Source: Hirschia litorea (GTDB lineage Bacteria; Pseudomonadota; Alphaproteobacteria; Caulobacterales; Hyphomonadaceae). Taken from it: a stretch of DNA of 64,000 bases. Location: positions 868,001 through 932,000 of the forward strand of contig NZ_JBHTBR010000002.1 of assembly GCF_042665075.1 (NCBI RefSeq). The letters run 5' to 3'. Under the pieces are notes generated by a model, which was not told where the DNA came from, ran no database searches, and worked only from the letters and a program-made list of their open reading frames with translations. Numbering within the stretch: position 1 is the stretch's first letter; the number at the start of each line of letters is the position of its first letter. The position numbers and the translations under genes are program-made. Positions 17,717-27,428 of the stretch are shown one piece after another.

Positions 17717-18112
17717 CTATGATTTAGCTCTCATTTGTTCGGGCAATTCATTGCCGCTAAGTTTGCCGTCTTTATTTTGATCTTTATTGCCAAAAATCCA
17801 AAGATACACAGATACGAGCTCATCGGCATTGAAGGTTTCATCTCCGTCCGCATTGAATTTATCCCATACATCTTTTGGGAAAGATGATTTACTTTTGCCT
17901 AGCCATTCTACTTTGGTAAGGATTCCATCTTTATTTTTGTCGCGAAAGTTGAACTGGCGGTCAGCCTCAAACAGCACGTATTCTTCGGCTGTAAGCGCCC
18001 CGTCGCCATCGGTATCTGCTGCTGGTAGCGGCAAAGGGTTTGCAGCATTTGCAACGCCTACTCCCAAGCTTGAAATCAAAAATCCAGCTATGATTGTTTT
18101 TCTCAATAACAT
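17717..18112 (-). CDS. Exported EF-hand calcium-binding protein
   Basis: The 131-aa protein has a signal peptide (MLLRKTIIAGFLISSLGVGV, cleaved near ANA-A) and four EF-hand loops: DTDGDGALTAEE, DKNKDGILTKVE, NADGDETFNADE and DQNKDGKLSGNE. The third loop starts with Asn and has Glu where a Gly is usual, so it may bind calcium weakly. The protein is probably periplasmic, sensing or buffering calcium; no partner is obvious. The start is supported by a GGGAGTG ribosome site. The gene stands alone between the repeat pair and the CoxE-like gene. Confidence 0.9.
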   Translation of the reverse strand: MLLRKTIIAGFLISSLGVGVANAANPLPLPAADTDGDGALTAEEYVLFEADRQFNFRDKNKDGILTKVEWLGKSKSSFPKDVWDKFNADGDETFNADELVSVYLWIFGNKDQNKDGKLSGNELPEQMRAKS

Positions 18113-18167
18113 GTTTCACTCCCAATAAAATGCACCGGCGTCTTTCTTGATCACGCTCTGGTTGAGT

Positions 18168-18179
18168 TTATCATGATAA
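18168..18179. promoter_or_regulatory. 12-bp palindrome upstream of the EF-hand gene
   Basis: TTATCATGATAA is a perfect palindrome about 55 bp upstream of the EF-hand start, in its promoter region. It could be an operator; no regulator is known. Confidence 0.3.
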
Positions 18180-18278
18180 CGCACAAAACATCTGTCAACG
18201 AGATTCATCATATGTATATTGCAGCTAGCCACGACTTGCTGCTGTTGGCGGGTGCGGAATGACTACAAACAGTTTACG

Positions 18279-19460
18279 TCAACGACTGCCAGATAGATTC
18301 TTAATCGCTTTGCCTATGCCATCGACGGTGAGCGGGTACATGCGATCGCCTATAATTTCGCGGATCATGTGGTTGGATTGTGTATGCTGCCAATAGCGTT
18401 CGGGTTCTGGATTTATCCATGCGAGTTTAGAATACACATCGGCTAGCCTTTGCAACCACACAGCCCCCGCCTCTTCATTCATATATTCAGAGGCACCGCC
18501 GACCATCGCGATTTCATAAGGTGACATTGCTGCATCCCCCACAACAATAACCTTATAATCATGAGGATAGGTGTGAAGAATATCCCATGTGTTTAAACGC
18601 TCGGTCCAACGGCGGGAATTGTCTTTCCACACATAATCGTAAAGGCAATTATGAAAGTAAAAATACTCCATGTGTTTAAACTCTGCGCGGGCAGCAGAGA
18701 ATAATTCTTCAACAAGTTTGACATATGGGTCCATAGAACCGCCAACATCAAAAAAGATGAGCACTTTGACGACATTGCGCCGTTCGGGACGCATTTTAAT
18801 ATCCAGATATCCAGAGCGTGCTGTCGCATCGATTGTGTTTTTGAGGTCAAACTCTTCTTCGGCACCTGCGCGGGCAAACTGACGTAATTTTCGCAATGCC
18901 ATTTTGAGGTTTCGTGTGCCCAGCTCTAAACTGTCATCAAGGTCTTTAAACTCTCGCTTATCCCACACTTTGACAGCGCGTTTATGCCGGCTTTCATTTT
19001 GTCCAATGCGAATGCCTTCAGGATTATAGCCATAAGCCCCAAAGGGCGACGTTCCGGCTGTGCCTATCCATTTATTGCCGCCTTGGTGACGCTTTTCTTG
19101 CTCTTCTAAACGTTTTTTGAGCGTCTCCATAAGCTTGTCCCAGCCCCCGAGAGCTTCGATCTGAGCTTTTTCTTCATCGGTGAGGAATTTCTCAGTGAGC
19201 TTACGGAGCCAATCTTCTGGGATATCTGTTTCCAGTCCCTCATTGACGTTCTCTAAGCCTTTGAACACATGGCCAAAGACGCGATCAAACTTATCAAGAT
19301 TACGCTCGTCTTTTACCAAGCTAGCGCGGGCAAGATAATAAAAGTTCTCTATTTTTTTATCAGCAAGGTCAGCATCCATCACCTCAAGGAACATAAGATA
19401 TTCCTTGACTGAGACGGGTAAGCCCGCTGACTTCAACTCATAAAAAAACTTGATAAACAT
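18279..19460 (-). CDS. CoxE-like VWA-domain protein (COG3825 type)
   Basis: The 393-aa protein resembles the CoxE-like VWA proteins that pair with MoxR ATPases. It starts FIKFFYELKSAGLPVSVKEYL, as family members do. A VWA-like fold covers about residues 220-390. The metal-site motif reads FFDVGGSMDPYV: the first MIDAS serine is replaced by Gly (D-x-G-x-S), which the family often shows. MoxR/VWA pairs act as chaperone-like modules that assemble or insert metals into target complexes (for example CO dehydrogenase). It lies 29 bp after the moxR gene on the same strand. No target enzyme is next to it, so the client is unknown. Confidence 0.87.
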   Translation of the reverse strand: MFIKFFYELKSAGLPVSVKEYLMFLEVMDADLADKKIENFYYLARASLVKDERNLDKFDRVFGHVFKGLENVNEGLETDIPEDWLRKLTEKFLTDEEKAQIEALGGWDKLMETLKKRLEEQEKRHQGGNKWIGTAGTSPFGAYGYNPEGIRIGQNESRHKRAVKVWDKREFKDLDDSLELGTRNLKMALRKLRQFARAGAEEEFDLKNTIDATARSGYLDIKMRPERRNVVKVLIFFDVGGSMDPYVKLVEELFSAARAEFKHMEYFYFHNCLYDYVWKDNSRRWTERLNTWDILHTYPHDYKVIVVGDAAMSPYEIAMVGGASEYMNEEAGAVWLQRLADVYSKLAWINPEPERYWQHTQSNHMIREIIGDRMYPLTVDGIGKAIKNLSGSR

Positions 19461-19489
19461 ATCGCGCCAATCGGCTATTGAAGATGGGT

Positions 19490-20332
19490 TTAACGCTCAC
19501 GCCGCGCCATGAATGCTAGACGCTCAAAGAGATGAATGTCCTGCTCGTTTTTGAGCAATGCGCCATGTAGAGGCGGAATGGTTGTGCGTGTATCTTTCGA
19601 GCGCAACGTGTCTGGGTCCATATCTTCCGACATAAGCAGCTTTAGCCAGTCTATAAGCTCAGATGTAGATGGTTTCTTTTTAAGGCCAGGAACATCGCGC
19701 ATCTCATAAAAAGTTTCTAAGGCCGCTGCGACGAGGCGTTTTTGAATATTGGGAAAATGCACATCGACAATTGATTGCATTGTGTCTGGATCAGGAAATT
19801 TAATGAAGTGAAAGAAACAACGACGCAGGAACGCATCTGGCAGTTCTTTTTCATTGTTGGATGTGATTATCACAAGCGGACGTTTTACGGCTTTGATGGT
19901 TTCGCCTGTTTCGTAGACGAAAAATTCCATACGATCCAATTCTTGCAGCAAATCGTTTGGAAATTCGATGTCGGCTTTGTCGATCTCATCAATCAGCAAA
20001 ATAGGCTGATCTTCGGATACAAAGGCTTCCCACAACTTACCGCGTTTAATGTAATTGCTGACATCCGCCACTTTGGGATCACCCAATTGGGAATCGCGTA
20101 AACGCGATACAGCGTCATACTCATACAAACCCTGCTGTGCTTTGGTGGTGGATTTGATGTGCCATTCAATTAGAGGACGACCAAGTGATTGCGCAACTTC
20201 ATGGGCTAAAACTGTTTTACCAGTTCCCGGTTCCCCTTTAATAAGAAGCGGACGCTCCAACGCAATTGCGGCATTCACTGCGACCTGCAAATCTTCAGTG
20301 GCGACATAGGTATCAGATCCTGCAAATTTCAT
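19490..20332 (-). CDS. MoxR-family AAA+ ATPase
   Basis: This is a 280-aa AAA+ protein. Walker A is GEPGTGKT (33-40), Walker B is ILLIDEIDKAD (about 111-121), then IITSNNEKELPDAFLRRC contains sensor 1 and the arginine finger region. The start at 20332 (MKFAGSDTYVAT) was chosen over an upstream codon because it matches the family and has AAGGA at a suitable distance. MoxR ATPases work with VWA proteins as remodelling machines; the CoxE-like gene directly downstream is the partner. The DNA ahead (20333-20440) separates it from the SpoVR gene, which is on the same strand, so one long transcript is possible. Confidence 0.92.
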   Translation of the reverse strand: MKFAGSDTYVATEDLQVAVNAAIALERPLLIKGEPGTGKTVLAHEVAQSLGRPLIEWHIKSTTKAQQGLYEYDAVSRLRDSQLGDPKVADVSNYIKRGKLWEAFVSEDQPILLIDEIDKADIEFPNDLLQELDRMEFFVYETGETIKAVKRPLVIITSNNEKELPDAFLRRCFFHFIKFPDPDTMQSIVDVHFPNIQKRLVAAALETFYEMRDVPGLKKKPSTSELIDWLKLLMSEDMDPDTLRSKDTRTTIPPLHGALLKNEQDIHLFERLAFMARRER

Positions 20333-20440
20333 GGGGCATATTCCTTTATTGACACGATTGGACAATAGGTATGATGCACCGCAACATCAATACTTACCTA
20401 GGGTAAGTACAAATGTCTGTTAGATAAAACCTGCCTTTTC

Positions 20441-22033
20441 CTAACCCAGCGGGTCTTCGGGCTCTATTTGATAGAGCTCTATCGTCTTTCCGTCTGGATC
20501 AACCTCTTTAAGTGCGACCGGATATCCCCACAGGTTTGCAAGGTGTCGCAAAACTCGCCACGTGTCATCTTCATCCAGCAATACACCTTCCGAGACATGG
20601 TGCGTTAGGTTGAGGCACCGATCTCCGGCTAGGTCGACATCACAAACTTGAATATTCGGGTCGGATCGCGACACATCATAATCACGAGAGAGCGCGCGCC
20701 GTACTTTTAGATATCCGCGCTCATCATGAATAGCCGCAACCTCAATTTCCTCTTCATCACTATCATCGACGATATGAAACAAACCTAATTTGCGGATGAG
20801 ATGAGGCGAAAGGTATTGCAGGACAAAACTTTCATCTCTGAAATTAGCCCAAATATCTTTGAGCACTTGCATATGATTGCCCTTGCCTGCGAAATCAGGA
20901 AACCATTCCAGATCTTCTTCGGTTGGCTGAGTACAAATGCGTTCAATGTCTTCGCACATAGCAAACCCTAATGCATATGGGTTGATGCCATTAAATCGCG
21001 GATCATTATAATCTGGCTGCATCACAACACCTGAGTGAGAATGCAGAAATTCCATGAACTGCCCGTCGGAAATTTGTCCCTTTTCATGCAAGCGCGTCAT
21101 GATGCGATGATGGGTATAGGTCGCGCAGCCTTCATTCATCATTTTGGTTTGGCGTTGCGGATAGAAATACTGCGCTATTAAACGCACTATCCTAAGTATT
21201 TCGCGCTGCCATGGCGCAAGGCGCGGAGCCGTTTTTTCTAAGAAGTATAGAATATTCTCTTCTGGAAGCCCCAATATCTCACGTTGCCTAGCTTCCATCG
21301 CATCATCAATGCTTACCTTTTTTCCCTCTCCCTCAGGTACAGTACGCCAAAGATCATTGAACAACGCCTCCCCATGTTCACGCCGTACGCGTTCACGGTC
21401 TGCTTCATCAGCGAGACTAAGTTTTCGTTTACGTGGGTAGCGATGAATACCATGCGATTGCAGCGCGTGCGCAGCATCAATCATGCGCTCAACTGCAGCT
21501 GGTCCGTGTTGGTCTTCGCATTTGGCGATATAGGCTTTCGCAAAGGAAAGATAATCAATAATGCCGCTTGCATCTGTCCATTGCTGGAAGACATAATTAT
21601 TCTTGAAAAAATGCGAATGACCAAATGCAGCATGCGCGATCACCAGTGTCTGCATAGTGGCGGAATTTTCTTCCATAATATAGCAAACACATGGATCAGA
21701 ATTGATGACGATCTCATAGGCCAAGCCCTGAAACCCTTTTCGATACATGCTCTCATTGTAAGCATAATGTTTTCCAAAGCTCCAATGATGATAAAAAAGC
21801 GGCATACCAGTTGACGCGTAGGCGTCTAGCATTTGCTCAGACGTAATAACTTCAATCTGGCTAGGGTATGGGTCTAGCCCCATTTCTCCAATCGCAATGT
21901 CTTCAATCGCATTATAAACTTTATCAATAAGCGGAGCGTCCCACTCGGAACCTGTAAAGAGCAAACTTGCTTCTTTATTTGCAGGAATAGTGTCGCGACT
22001 TTTGTTCTTTTTTGTTTTAGTTTGTGCGGTCAT
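20441..22033 (-). CDS. SpoVR family protein
   Basis: The 530-aa protein matches the SpoVR/YcgB family: LFTGSEWDAPLIDKVYNAI near residue 30, GLAYEIVINSDPCVCYIMEENS, HAAFGHSHFFKNN, and MNEGCATYTHHRIM in the central part (a His/Glu-rich, zincin-like look). Family function is unsettled; it is tied to spore cortex formation in Bacillus and to stress or stationary phase in proteobacteria. The ATG has a TGAGG ribosome site. It follows the yeaH-like gene by 28 bp and completes the prkA-yeaH-spoVR trio seen in many proteobacteria. Confidence 0.93.
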   Translation of the reverse strand: MTAQTKTKKNKSRDTIPANKEASLLFTGSEWDAPLIDKVYNAIEDIAIGEMGLDPYPSQIEVITSEQMLDAYASTGMPLFYHHWSFGKHYAYNESMYRKGFQGLAYEIVINSDPCVCYIMEENSATMQTLVIAHAAFGHSHFFKNNYVFQQWTDASGIIDYLSFAKAYIAKCEDQHGPAAVERMIDAAHALQSHGIHRYPRKRKLSLADEADRERVRREHGEALFNDLWRTVPEGEGKKVSIDDAMEARQREILGLPEENILYFLEKTAPRLAPWQREILRIVRLIAQYFYPQRQTKMMNEGCATYTHHRIMTRLHEKGQISDGQFMEFLHSHSGVVMQPDYNDPRFNGINPYALGFAMCEDIERICTQPTEEDLEWFPDFAGKGNHMQVLKDIWANFRDESFVLQYLSPHLIRKLGLFHIVDDSDEEEIEVAAIHDERGYLKVRRALSRDYDVSRSDPNIQVCDVDLAGDRCLNLTHHVSEGVLLDEDDTWRVLRHLANLWGYPVALKEVDPDGKTIELYQIEPEDPLG

Positions 22034-22061
22034 ATTATACCTCACACTTTCTCACATAAAT

Positions 22062-23366
22062 TTAGGTTTTCGCCTTAGCTTTTGCTGTGTCTTGCTTTTT
22101 AAATAGGTCAGCAAATACAGGGAATATTTCGCGGCGGTGCATCACTTTGCGCATTGCAAGCTGTCCTCCAGACTCCACCAAATGATGGTAAGCGCGCCAT
22201 AATCCAGTTTCCTCATCAGAAGACATACGAAACCGCACTTGATCCTCATTTCCTACTTCAAGATAAGCATAGTATTGGCAAAGCGGCAGAATGGTTTCTT
22301 GCAGCATGGTGACTGTCTTAAGGTTGTCAGAGGGGAGATTGTCACCATCAGAAGCTTGGGCCGCATAAATATTCCACTGATCAGCTGGATAGCGCTCTTT
22401 AACCGCCTCCAGCATAGCATCCAACGCCGTGGACACGATAGTTCCGCCACTTTCTCTGCTATAGAAAAAGGTTTCTTCATCCACCTCTTTGGCTTCATGC
22501 GTGTGCCGAATAAAGACAACTTCAACACGCGAATACCGCGTTTTCAAAAAGAGATAGAGAAGACTATAAAAGCGCTTCGCCAAATCCTTCATATGGCTAT
22601 CCATAGAGCCTGATACATCCATAAGACAGAACATCACAGCCCGAGCAACCGGTTGAGGCACACCTTCATATCTGCGATATTTGACATCTAGTGGGTCAAT
22701 GAAGGGGATAAATTTTCGTCGTCTCATCAAAGTTGCGAGCCTTTCTTCGCCCGCTTTTAATTTAGCCTCCGGTGCATCAATTTCCTTTAGTCGTGCAATA
22801 GCTTCTTCCGCTGCTGCGATCTCCTCATCACGAGGTCGCCGTAGTGCTATCCTGCGAGACATGGAATTACGCATGGTGCGCCCAATAGCAATTGCAGACG
22901 GCGACCCAACAGATTGAAAGCCCGCACGCTCAGGGATAACTTCTTCAACACCCATGACCTGCCTTTTAGCCAAGTCAGGCAACTCCAAGTCTTCCAAGAA
23001 AAGTTCTAAAAACTCTTCTCTTGAAAGGTTGAACGTATAATCATCCTCACCTTCACCGCTATCAGACGCTTTATTGCCACGTCCTGCCCCCTCTTCTGGG
23101 CGTGCGATACGGTCGCCTTCCAAAAACTCCTTATTCCCAGGAAGAACGCGCTCCCTTTTGCCACCATCTTTGCCTTTGCGTAGGCTTGGCTCATGCACAC
23201 CGTCTGCGGGGATAACAATATCCCCGCCTTTGCCAGCATCTTTGATTGAGCGCCCACTTGATGCTTCTTTCACAGCTTTTTTCACCAACGCTTTAGATCG
23301 TTTCAAAAAACGCTGTCGATTGGTGAGGCTTTTGCCTCCTTCTCGTCGTCGGTCGATAATATGCAT
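22062..23366 (-). CDS. yeaH: YeaH/YhbH family VWA protein (DUF444)
   Basis: The 434-aa protein opens MHIIDRRREGGKSLTNRQRF, the standard DUF444 start, followed by a charged linker rich in Gly/Glu/Lys (about 50-110). The C-terminal VWA-like domain has a canonical MIDAS (MDVSGSMDSHMKD, around 243-255). In enterobacteria YeaH works with the kinase YeaG (PrkA) in nutrient-stress responses. The gene starts 5 bp after the prkA stop, with GGGGTAAG as ribosome site, so co-translation is likely. An upstream in-frame start at 23402 would run into prkA and was rejected. Confidence 0.94.
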   Translation of the reverse strand: MHIIDRRREGGKSLTNRQRFLKRSKALVKKAVKEASSGRSIKDAGKGGDIVIPADGVHEPSLRKGKDGGKRERVLPGNKEFLEGDRIARPEEGAGRGNKASDSGEGEDDYTFNLSREEFLELFLEDLELPDLAKRQVMGVEEVIPERAGFQSVGSPSAIAIGRTMRNSMSRRIALRRPRDEEIAAAEEAIARLKEIDAPEAKLKAGEERLATLMRRRKFIPFIDPLDVKYRRYEGVPQPVARAVMFCLMDVSGSMDSHMKDLAKRFYSLLYLFLKTRYSRVEVVFIRHTHEAKEVDEETFFYSRESGGTIVSTALDAMLEAVKERYPADQWNIYAAQASDGDNLPSDNLKTVTMLQETILPLCQYYAYLEVGNEDQVRFRMSSDEETGLWRAYHHLVESGGQLAMRKVMHRREIFPVFADLFKKQDTAKAKAKT

Positions 23367-23371
23367 ATAGC

Positions 23372-25309
23372 TTACCCCGCTTGACGTACGCGCATATACC
23401 ACTCAACAAGGCGTCTAACTTGGCGCCCTGTATAGCCGCGCTCAATCATTCGATCGACGAATTCATCGTGTTTTTTCTCACTGTCTGAATCTTTCTTAGA
23501 TCCAAATGAGATAACAGGAAGAAGCTCCTCAACCTGCGCAAACATCCGCCGCTCAATCACTTCTCGAATTTTCTCATAGGATGTCCAACTTGGGTTTTCA
23601 CCCGCATTGTTGGCACGTGTCCGGAGCGAGAATTTTACAACCTCGTTTCTAAAATCTTTCGGGTTGGCAATGCCCGCAGGTTTCTCGATTTTAGATAGCT
23701 CTTGGTTTAGAGATTCTCTGTTCAAAAGCTGGCCAGTGTCAGGGTCTTTAAAGTCCTGATCTTCAATCCAAGCATCTGCGTAATCGACATACCGATCAAA
23801 CAGATTTTGTCCGTAATCATGATAACTCTCAAGATACGCTTTTTGGATTTCATGCCCTATGAATTCAGCATAACGCGGCGCAAGCTCACCTTTGATGTAA
23901 TCTAAATAGCTAGCTTCTACTTCCTCTGGAAATTGTTCGCGTTTGATCGCTTGCTCCAACACATACATGAGGTGAACAGGGTCGGCAGCGACCTCTTCTG
24001 TATCATGGTTAAAGGTAGCTGAAAGTGCCTTAAAGGCGAAACGTGTGGAGATACCATTCATGCCCTCGTCTACACCCGCCACATCTTTATACTCTTGCAT
24101 TGTGCGCGCTTTCGGGTCGACATCCTTTAAGCTGTCGCCATCATACACACGCATTTTGGCGTATGGCGTTGAGTTTTCGTGTGGTTTCAATCGAGATAAT
24201 ACAGAACATTGCGCGAGCATTTCTAATGTACCCGGCGCGCATGGCGCTTCAGATAACTCTGAATTTGCAACCAGCTTCTCGTAGATTTTCACTTCCTCTT
24301 CAACACGCAAACAATAAGGTACTTTGATCACATAAATACGATCGATAAAGGCTTCATTTGTCTTGTTATTTTTGAACGACTTCCACTCACTTTCATTCGA
24401 GTGCGCCATTACAATACCCGTATAAGGAATTGCACCGATATTTTCTGACCCCACATAATTGCTTTCTTGTGTTGCCGTCAGCAAGGGGTGGAGCATTTTG
24501 ATCGGCGCTTTAAACATCTCAACAAATTCAAGCACACCTTGATTGGCGCGGTTTAAACCACCTGAGTATGAATAGGCGTCTGGGTCATCTTGAGAGTGAA
24601 ATTCCAGCTGACGAATGTCCACCTTACCAACCAATGAGGACACATCTTGATTGTTCTCATCCCCTGGTTCGGTTTTAGCAATCGCTACCTGACGTAAACG
24701 CGACGGCATCAATTTAGCGACTTTGAATTTTGTAATATCACCGCCAAATTCATCAAGACGCTTGAGCGCCCAAGGGCTCATAAGCCCATTCAACCTCCGC
24801 TTAGGAATATTATATTCCTTTTGAAGTTGTTCTCCATAAGTTTGCGGATCAAATAGCCCCAATGGGCTTTCAAAAATGGGAGAGAGATCATCGCCTGCTT
24901 TGAGGACATAAACAGGGTTTTCTTCCATCAAAGATTTAACGCGCTCAGCTAGAGAAGACTTACCACCCCCCACAGGGCCAAGTAAGTATAGGATCTGCTT
25001 GCGCTCCTCTAATCCCTGCGCCCCTTGGCGGAAAAATGCCACAATGCGCTCGATTGTTTCTTCCATGCCGTAAAATTCTTTAAAGGCAGGATAAACGCGA
25101 ATTGTCCTATTCATAAATATCCGACCCAAACGCGGGTCTTTGGCGGTGTCCACCATTTCAGGTTCACCAATGGCAGCCAGCAATCTTTCGTGAGGCCCTG
25201 CATACATAAGGGAGTCGCTTTTACAGCCCTCCAGATATTCCTGAAGGCTCATAACTGTTTCGCGACGGGATTCAAAAGCGCGTGTATAAGAATCAAAGAG
25301 TTCGCTCAT
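23372..25309 (-). CDS. prkA: PrkA family AAA+ serine protein kinase
   Basis: The 645-aa protein is a full-length PrkA/YeaG. Walker A is GPVGGGKS (about 111-118) in the N-terminal AAA+ domain, followed by family blocks GLMSPWALKRLDEFGGD, YTGIVMAHSNESEWKSF and the C-terminal kinase-like domain. PrkA is reported as a serine kinase and ATPase linked to stationary-phase and stress adaptation. It heads the operon prkA-yeaH-spoVR. A GGAG ribosome site lies 9 nt ahead. I looked for an EcfG-type promoter (GGAAC-N16-GTT) upstream and did not see one. Confidence 0.95.
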   Translation of the reverse strand: MSELFDSYTRAFESRRETVMSLQEYLEGCKSDSLMYAGPHERLLAAIGEPEMVDTAKDPRLGRIFMNRTIRVYPAFKEFYGMEETIERIVAFFRQGAQGLEERKQILYLLGPVGGGKSSLAERVKSLMEENPVYVLKAGDDLSPIFESPLGLFDPQTYGEQLQKEYNIPKRRLNGLMSPWALKRLDEFGGDITKFKVAKLMPSRLRQVAIAKTEPGDENNQDVSSLVGKVDIRQLEFHSQDDPDAYSYSGGLNRANQGVLEFVEMFKAPIKMLHPLLTATQESNYVGSENIGAIPYTGIVMAHSNESEWKSFKNNKTNEAFIDRIYVIKVPYCLRVEEEVKIYEKLVANSELSEAPCAPGTLEMLAQCSVLSRLKPHENSTPYAKMRVYDGDSLKDVDPKARTMQEYKDVAGVDEGMNGISTRFAFKALSATFNHDTEEVAADPVHLMYVLEQAIKREQFPEEVEASYLDYIKGELAPRYAEFIGHEIQKAYLESYHDYGQNLFDRYVDYADAWIEDQDFKDPDTGQLLNRESLNQELSKIEKPAGIANPKDFRNEVVKFSLRTRANNAGENPSWTSYEKIREVIERRMFAQVEELLPVISFGSKKDSDSEKKHDEFVDRMIERGYTGRQVRRLVEWYMRVRQAG

Positions 25310-25728
25310 TCTGTTCGCTCCGTCATTAAATATGTAAATTGAATTTGGGTTGTATGGTAACGAGACCGTCGCCCTCTAAGGCGGGTAGTGTTTCGACCAG
25401 ACAAAAAAAGTCCGGAAGTTCTAACCTGAAGCACTTTGGGCATGACGCCTCCTGTTCAGACAAAACTCGTTACGTCTGAATCATGAGGGCAAAATGCAAA
25501 ATTCCAAAGCGAAAATTACATATGTTACAAGGTTGTGATCGGAGGAGAAGAACGCGTTAGACGTGCGTGAACACTCTGGTAAATATACCGGATTTTCAAA
25601 CAATATGCTGCATGTACCGCTCCCCTTAGTTTGAGAGCATTACGTAAAGAATGATATAAAATCTTGCAGTTTTTGGGCCAATTTCATGACATATGCGTGA
25701 TTAATACCACGCCTTTAGCGTACTTTAC
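25310..25728. other. 419-bp intergenic region, probable prkA promoter region
   Basis: No gene is visible. One inverted repeat stands out: TTCAGAC at 25455-25461 with GTCTGAA at 25474-25480 (12-nt loop), about 150 bp upstream of prkA. It has no U-tract on either strand, so it looks regulatory rather than terminating. The half nearest pgl (25600-25728) is A+T-rich without clear signals. Confidence 0.5.
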
Positions 25729-26424
25729 TTAGGGCGCCCAAAGAGTAGTCAATCTATCACCTGCAGCTTTTTGAAGTATTCGAATAGGCAGATTATCGTC
25801 ACCATTTTCAAACACTTCTCGCTTATCATCTCCTGTCACAAGGAGAATAATCTCTCGCGAATTTGCGATAGCATTATAAGTCAGCGTCATGCGCTCTAAT
25901 TCATCTCCAGTCACAGCTGATCTATTTGCCATGACTGCAGCAATCAGCTTTTCATTCGCTGGATCTGTTGCGGTTGAAAGTCCATCTGCATTAGGAAACC
26001 AGGAGAGTGAGTGTCCGTCCGGCCCCATGCCGAGAATAACAACATCTAAAGGCAGGCTAATTTTTGCGAATTCTGCTGCACGCTGATCTAGAGCTTCTTT
26101 TGCAGTCTTTCCTTCTACATACATAGGATAGAAGGTTGCTGAAGCACCTGCATTTTGCAAAAGTGTGTTGCGCAACAGTTTCTCATTAGATCGATCATGG
26201 TCGGGCGCAACCCAACGATCATCTACCAATCCCACATTGATATTCGACCAATCAAGATCTGACTGAGACAATTGCATGTACAATGGACCGGGCGTAGAGC
26301 CACCTGAACACATCAAGCTTGCAGCACCATTTTGAGCAAGACCGACATCAAGCGCTTCATATGTTAATTCATAGGCACGTTCGACCAGATCAGTTTTGTT
26401 TTCAAAAATCTCAAAAGCCATCAT
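25729..26424 (-). CDS. pgl: 6-phosphogluconolactonase
   Basis: The 231-aa protein matches the DevB/SOL type lactonase that hydrolyses 6-phosphogluconolactone in the pentose phosphate and Entner-Doudoroff routes. Seen motifs: SGGSTPGPLY, NVGLVDDRWVAPDHDRSNEKLL, LDVVILGMGPDGHSLSWFP and LTYNAIANSREIILLVTG. The ATG at 26424 overlaps the stop of the upstream dehydrogenase (ATGA) and follows AAGGACTC; a second ATG three bases on is equally possible. Neither zwf nor edd is next to it, unlike many genomes; instead it is coupled to a beta-hydroxyacid dehydrogenase. Confidence 0.93.
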   Translation of the reverse strand: MMAFEIFENKTDLVERAYELTYEALDVGLAQNGAASLMCSGGSTPGPLYMQLSQSDLDWSNINVGLVDDRWVAPDHDRSNEKLLRNTLLQNAGASATFYPMYVEGKTAKEALDQRAAEFAKISLPLDVVILGMGPDGHSLSWFPNADGLSTATDPANEKLIAAVMANRSAVTGDELERMTLTYNAIANSREIILLVTGDDKREVFENGDDNLPIRILQKAAGDRLTTLWAP

Positions 26425-27302
26425 GAGTCCTTTATGGTATCGCAATCAGTATTCAGGCGAGTCAATAGACTGGAGCTATCCCAACGTCCACCACCCTTTT
26501 TCTGAACATCGGCATAAAACTGATCTATTACAGCCGTTACGGGCAAACTCGCGCCTGACTTGCGCGCAGCATCCAAGGCAATGCGAAGGTCCTTGCGCAG
26601 CCAATCAACGGCAAAACCAAACTCATATTCGCCCGCAACCATTGTTTTACCGCGATTTTCCATTTGCCACGATTGAGCCGATCCACCAGATACAGCCTTG
26701 AGCACTTGATCTGTATCGAGATTATGCTTCATGGCGAAATGCAACCCTTCAGCTAACCCTTGCAACACTCCTGCAATACAGATTTGGTTTACTGATTTAG
26801 CAAGCTGACCACTTCCCACATCGCCTATGCGCGTAATCGTAGCGGCATAAGCTTGCATCACTGGAACTGCTTTTTCAAACACAGCTTCATCTGCACCCGC
26901 CATAACGGTTAGAACACCATTTACCGCCCCTGCTTCACCACCAGAAACCGGACCATCTATAAAGTGTGCGCCATTGGATGTGCACTTTTTGGCAATTCGT
27001 TTCGCTAAATCCGCCGACGTTGTTGTGTGATCAACTACAATCACTCCGGGTTTGATGCCTGGCTCAATTTGCTCAAATACAGCATCAACATCAGGATCAT
27101 CACCTAAACACATCATGATGAATTCAGCCTCATGAATGGCTTCAAGAGGAGTCGCGCAAGCAATACCTTTATATTTGAGAGCCCAAGCATCAGCTTTGGT
27201 CATCGTGCGGTTCCAAACTGAGACCGAATGGCCTTTATCAACTAGCCACCCTGCCATTGGTCCGCCCATGACGCCTAACCCTAAAAAAGCACATTTTGCC
27301 AT
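26421..27302 (-). CDS. NAD(P)-dependent beta-hydroxyacid dehydrogenase (HIBADH/6PGDH-like)
   Basis: The 293-aa enzyme belongs to the 3-hydroxyisobutyrate / tartronate semialdehyde / 6-phosphogluconate dehydrogenase-like superfamily. The Rossmann motif is FLGLGVMGGPMA (residues 5-16), the substrate motif is DGPVSGGEAGA (about 119-129) and the catalytic Lys lies in GQLAKSVNQ (about 170). Substrate cannot be told from sequence; coupling to pgl by a 4-nt overlap may point to a sugar-acid substrate. The start at 27302 has a GGGAG ribosome site; an upstream codon at 27329 was rejected because the Rossmann strand normally starts within the first few residues. Confidence 0.88.
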   Translation of the reverse strand: MAKCAFLGLGVMGGPMAGWLVDKGHSVSVWNRTMTKADAWALKYKGIACATPLEAIHEAEFIMMCLGDDPDVDAVFEQIEPGIKPGVIVVDHTTTSADLAKRIAKKCTSNGAHFIDGPVSGGEAGAVNGVLTVMAGADEAVFEKAVPVMQAYAATITRIGDVGSGQLAKSVNQICIAGVLQGLAEGLHFAMKHNLDTDQVLKAVSGGSAQSWQMENRGKTMVAGEYEFGFAVDWLRKDLRIALDAARKSGASLPVTAVIDQFYADVQKKGGGRWDSSSLLTRLNTDCDTIKDS

Positions 27303-27428
27303 GATCAATCTCCCAAAATAAAAAACCAATAAAATACGAAGTTTTTCAATTCATGCACCGCCCCTTAACCAAAAGACAGATATTTTCATAAAAATAATGG
27401 CATTTTGACGAATTGAGAGACAAAACGC

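Noticed and set aside
25310..25728. EcfG-type general stress promoter ahead of prkA
   Set aside because: I searched for GGAAC and a spaced GTT on the minus strand and found no acceptable pair. Control by another sigma factor remains possible.
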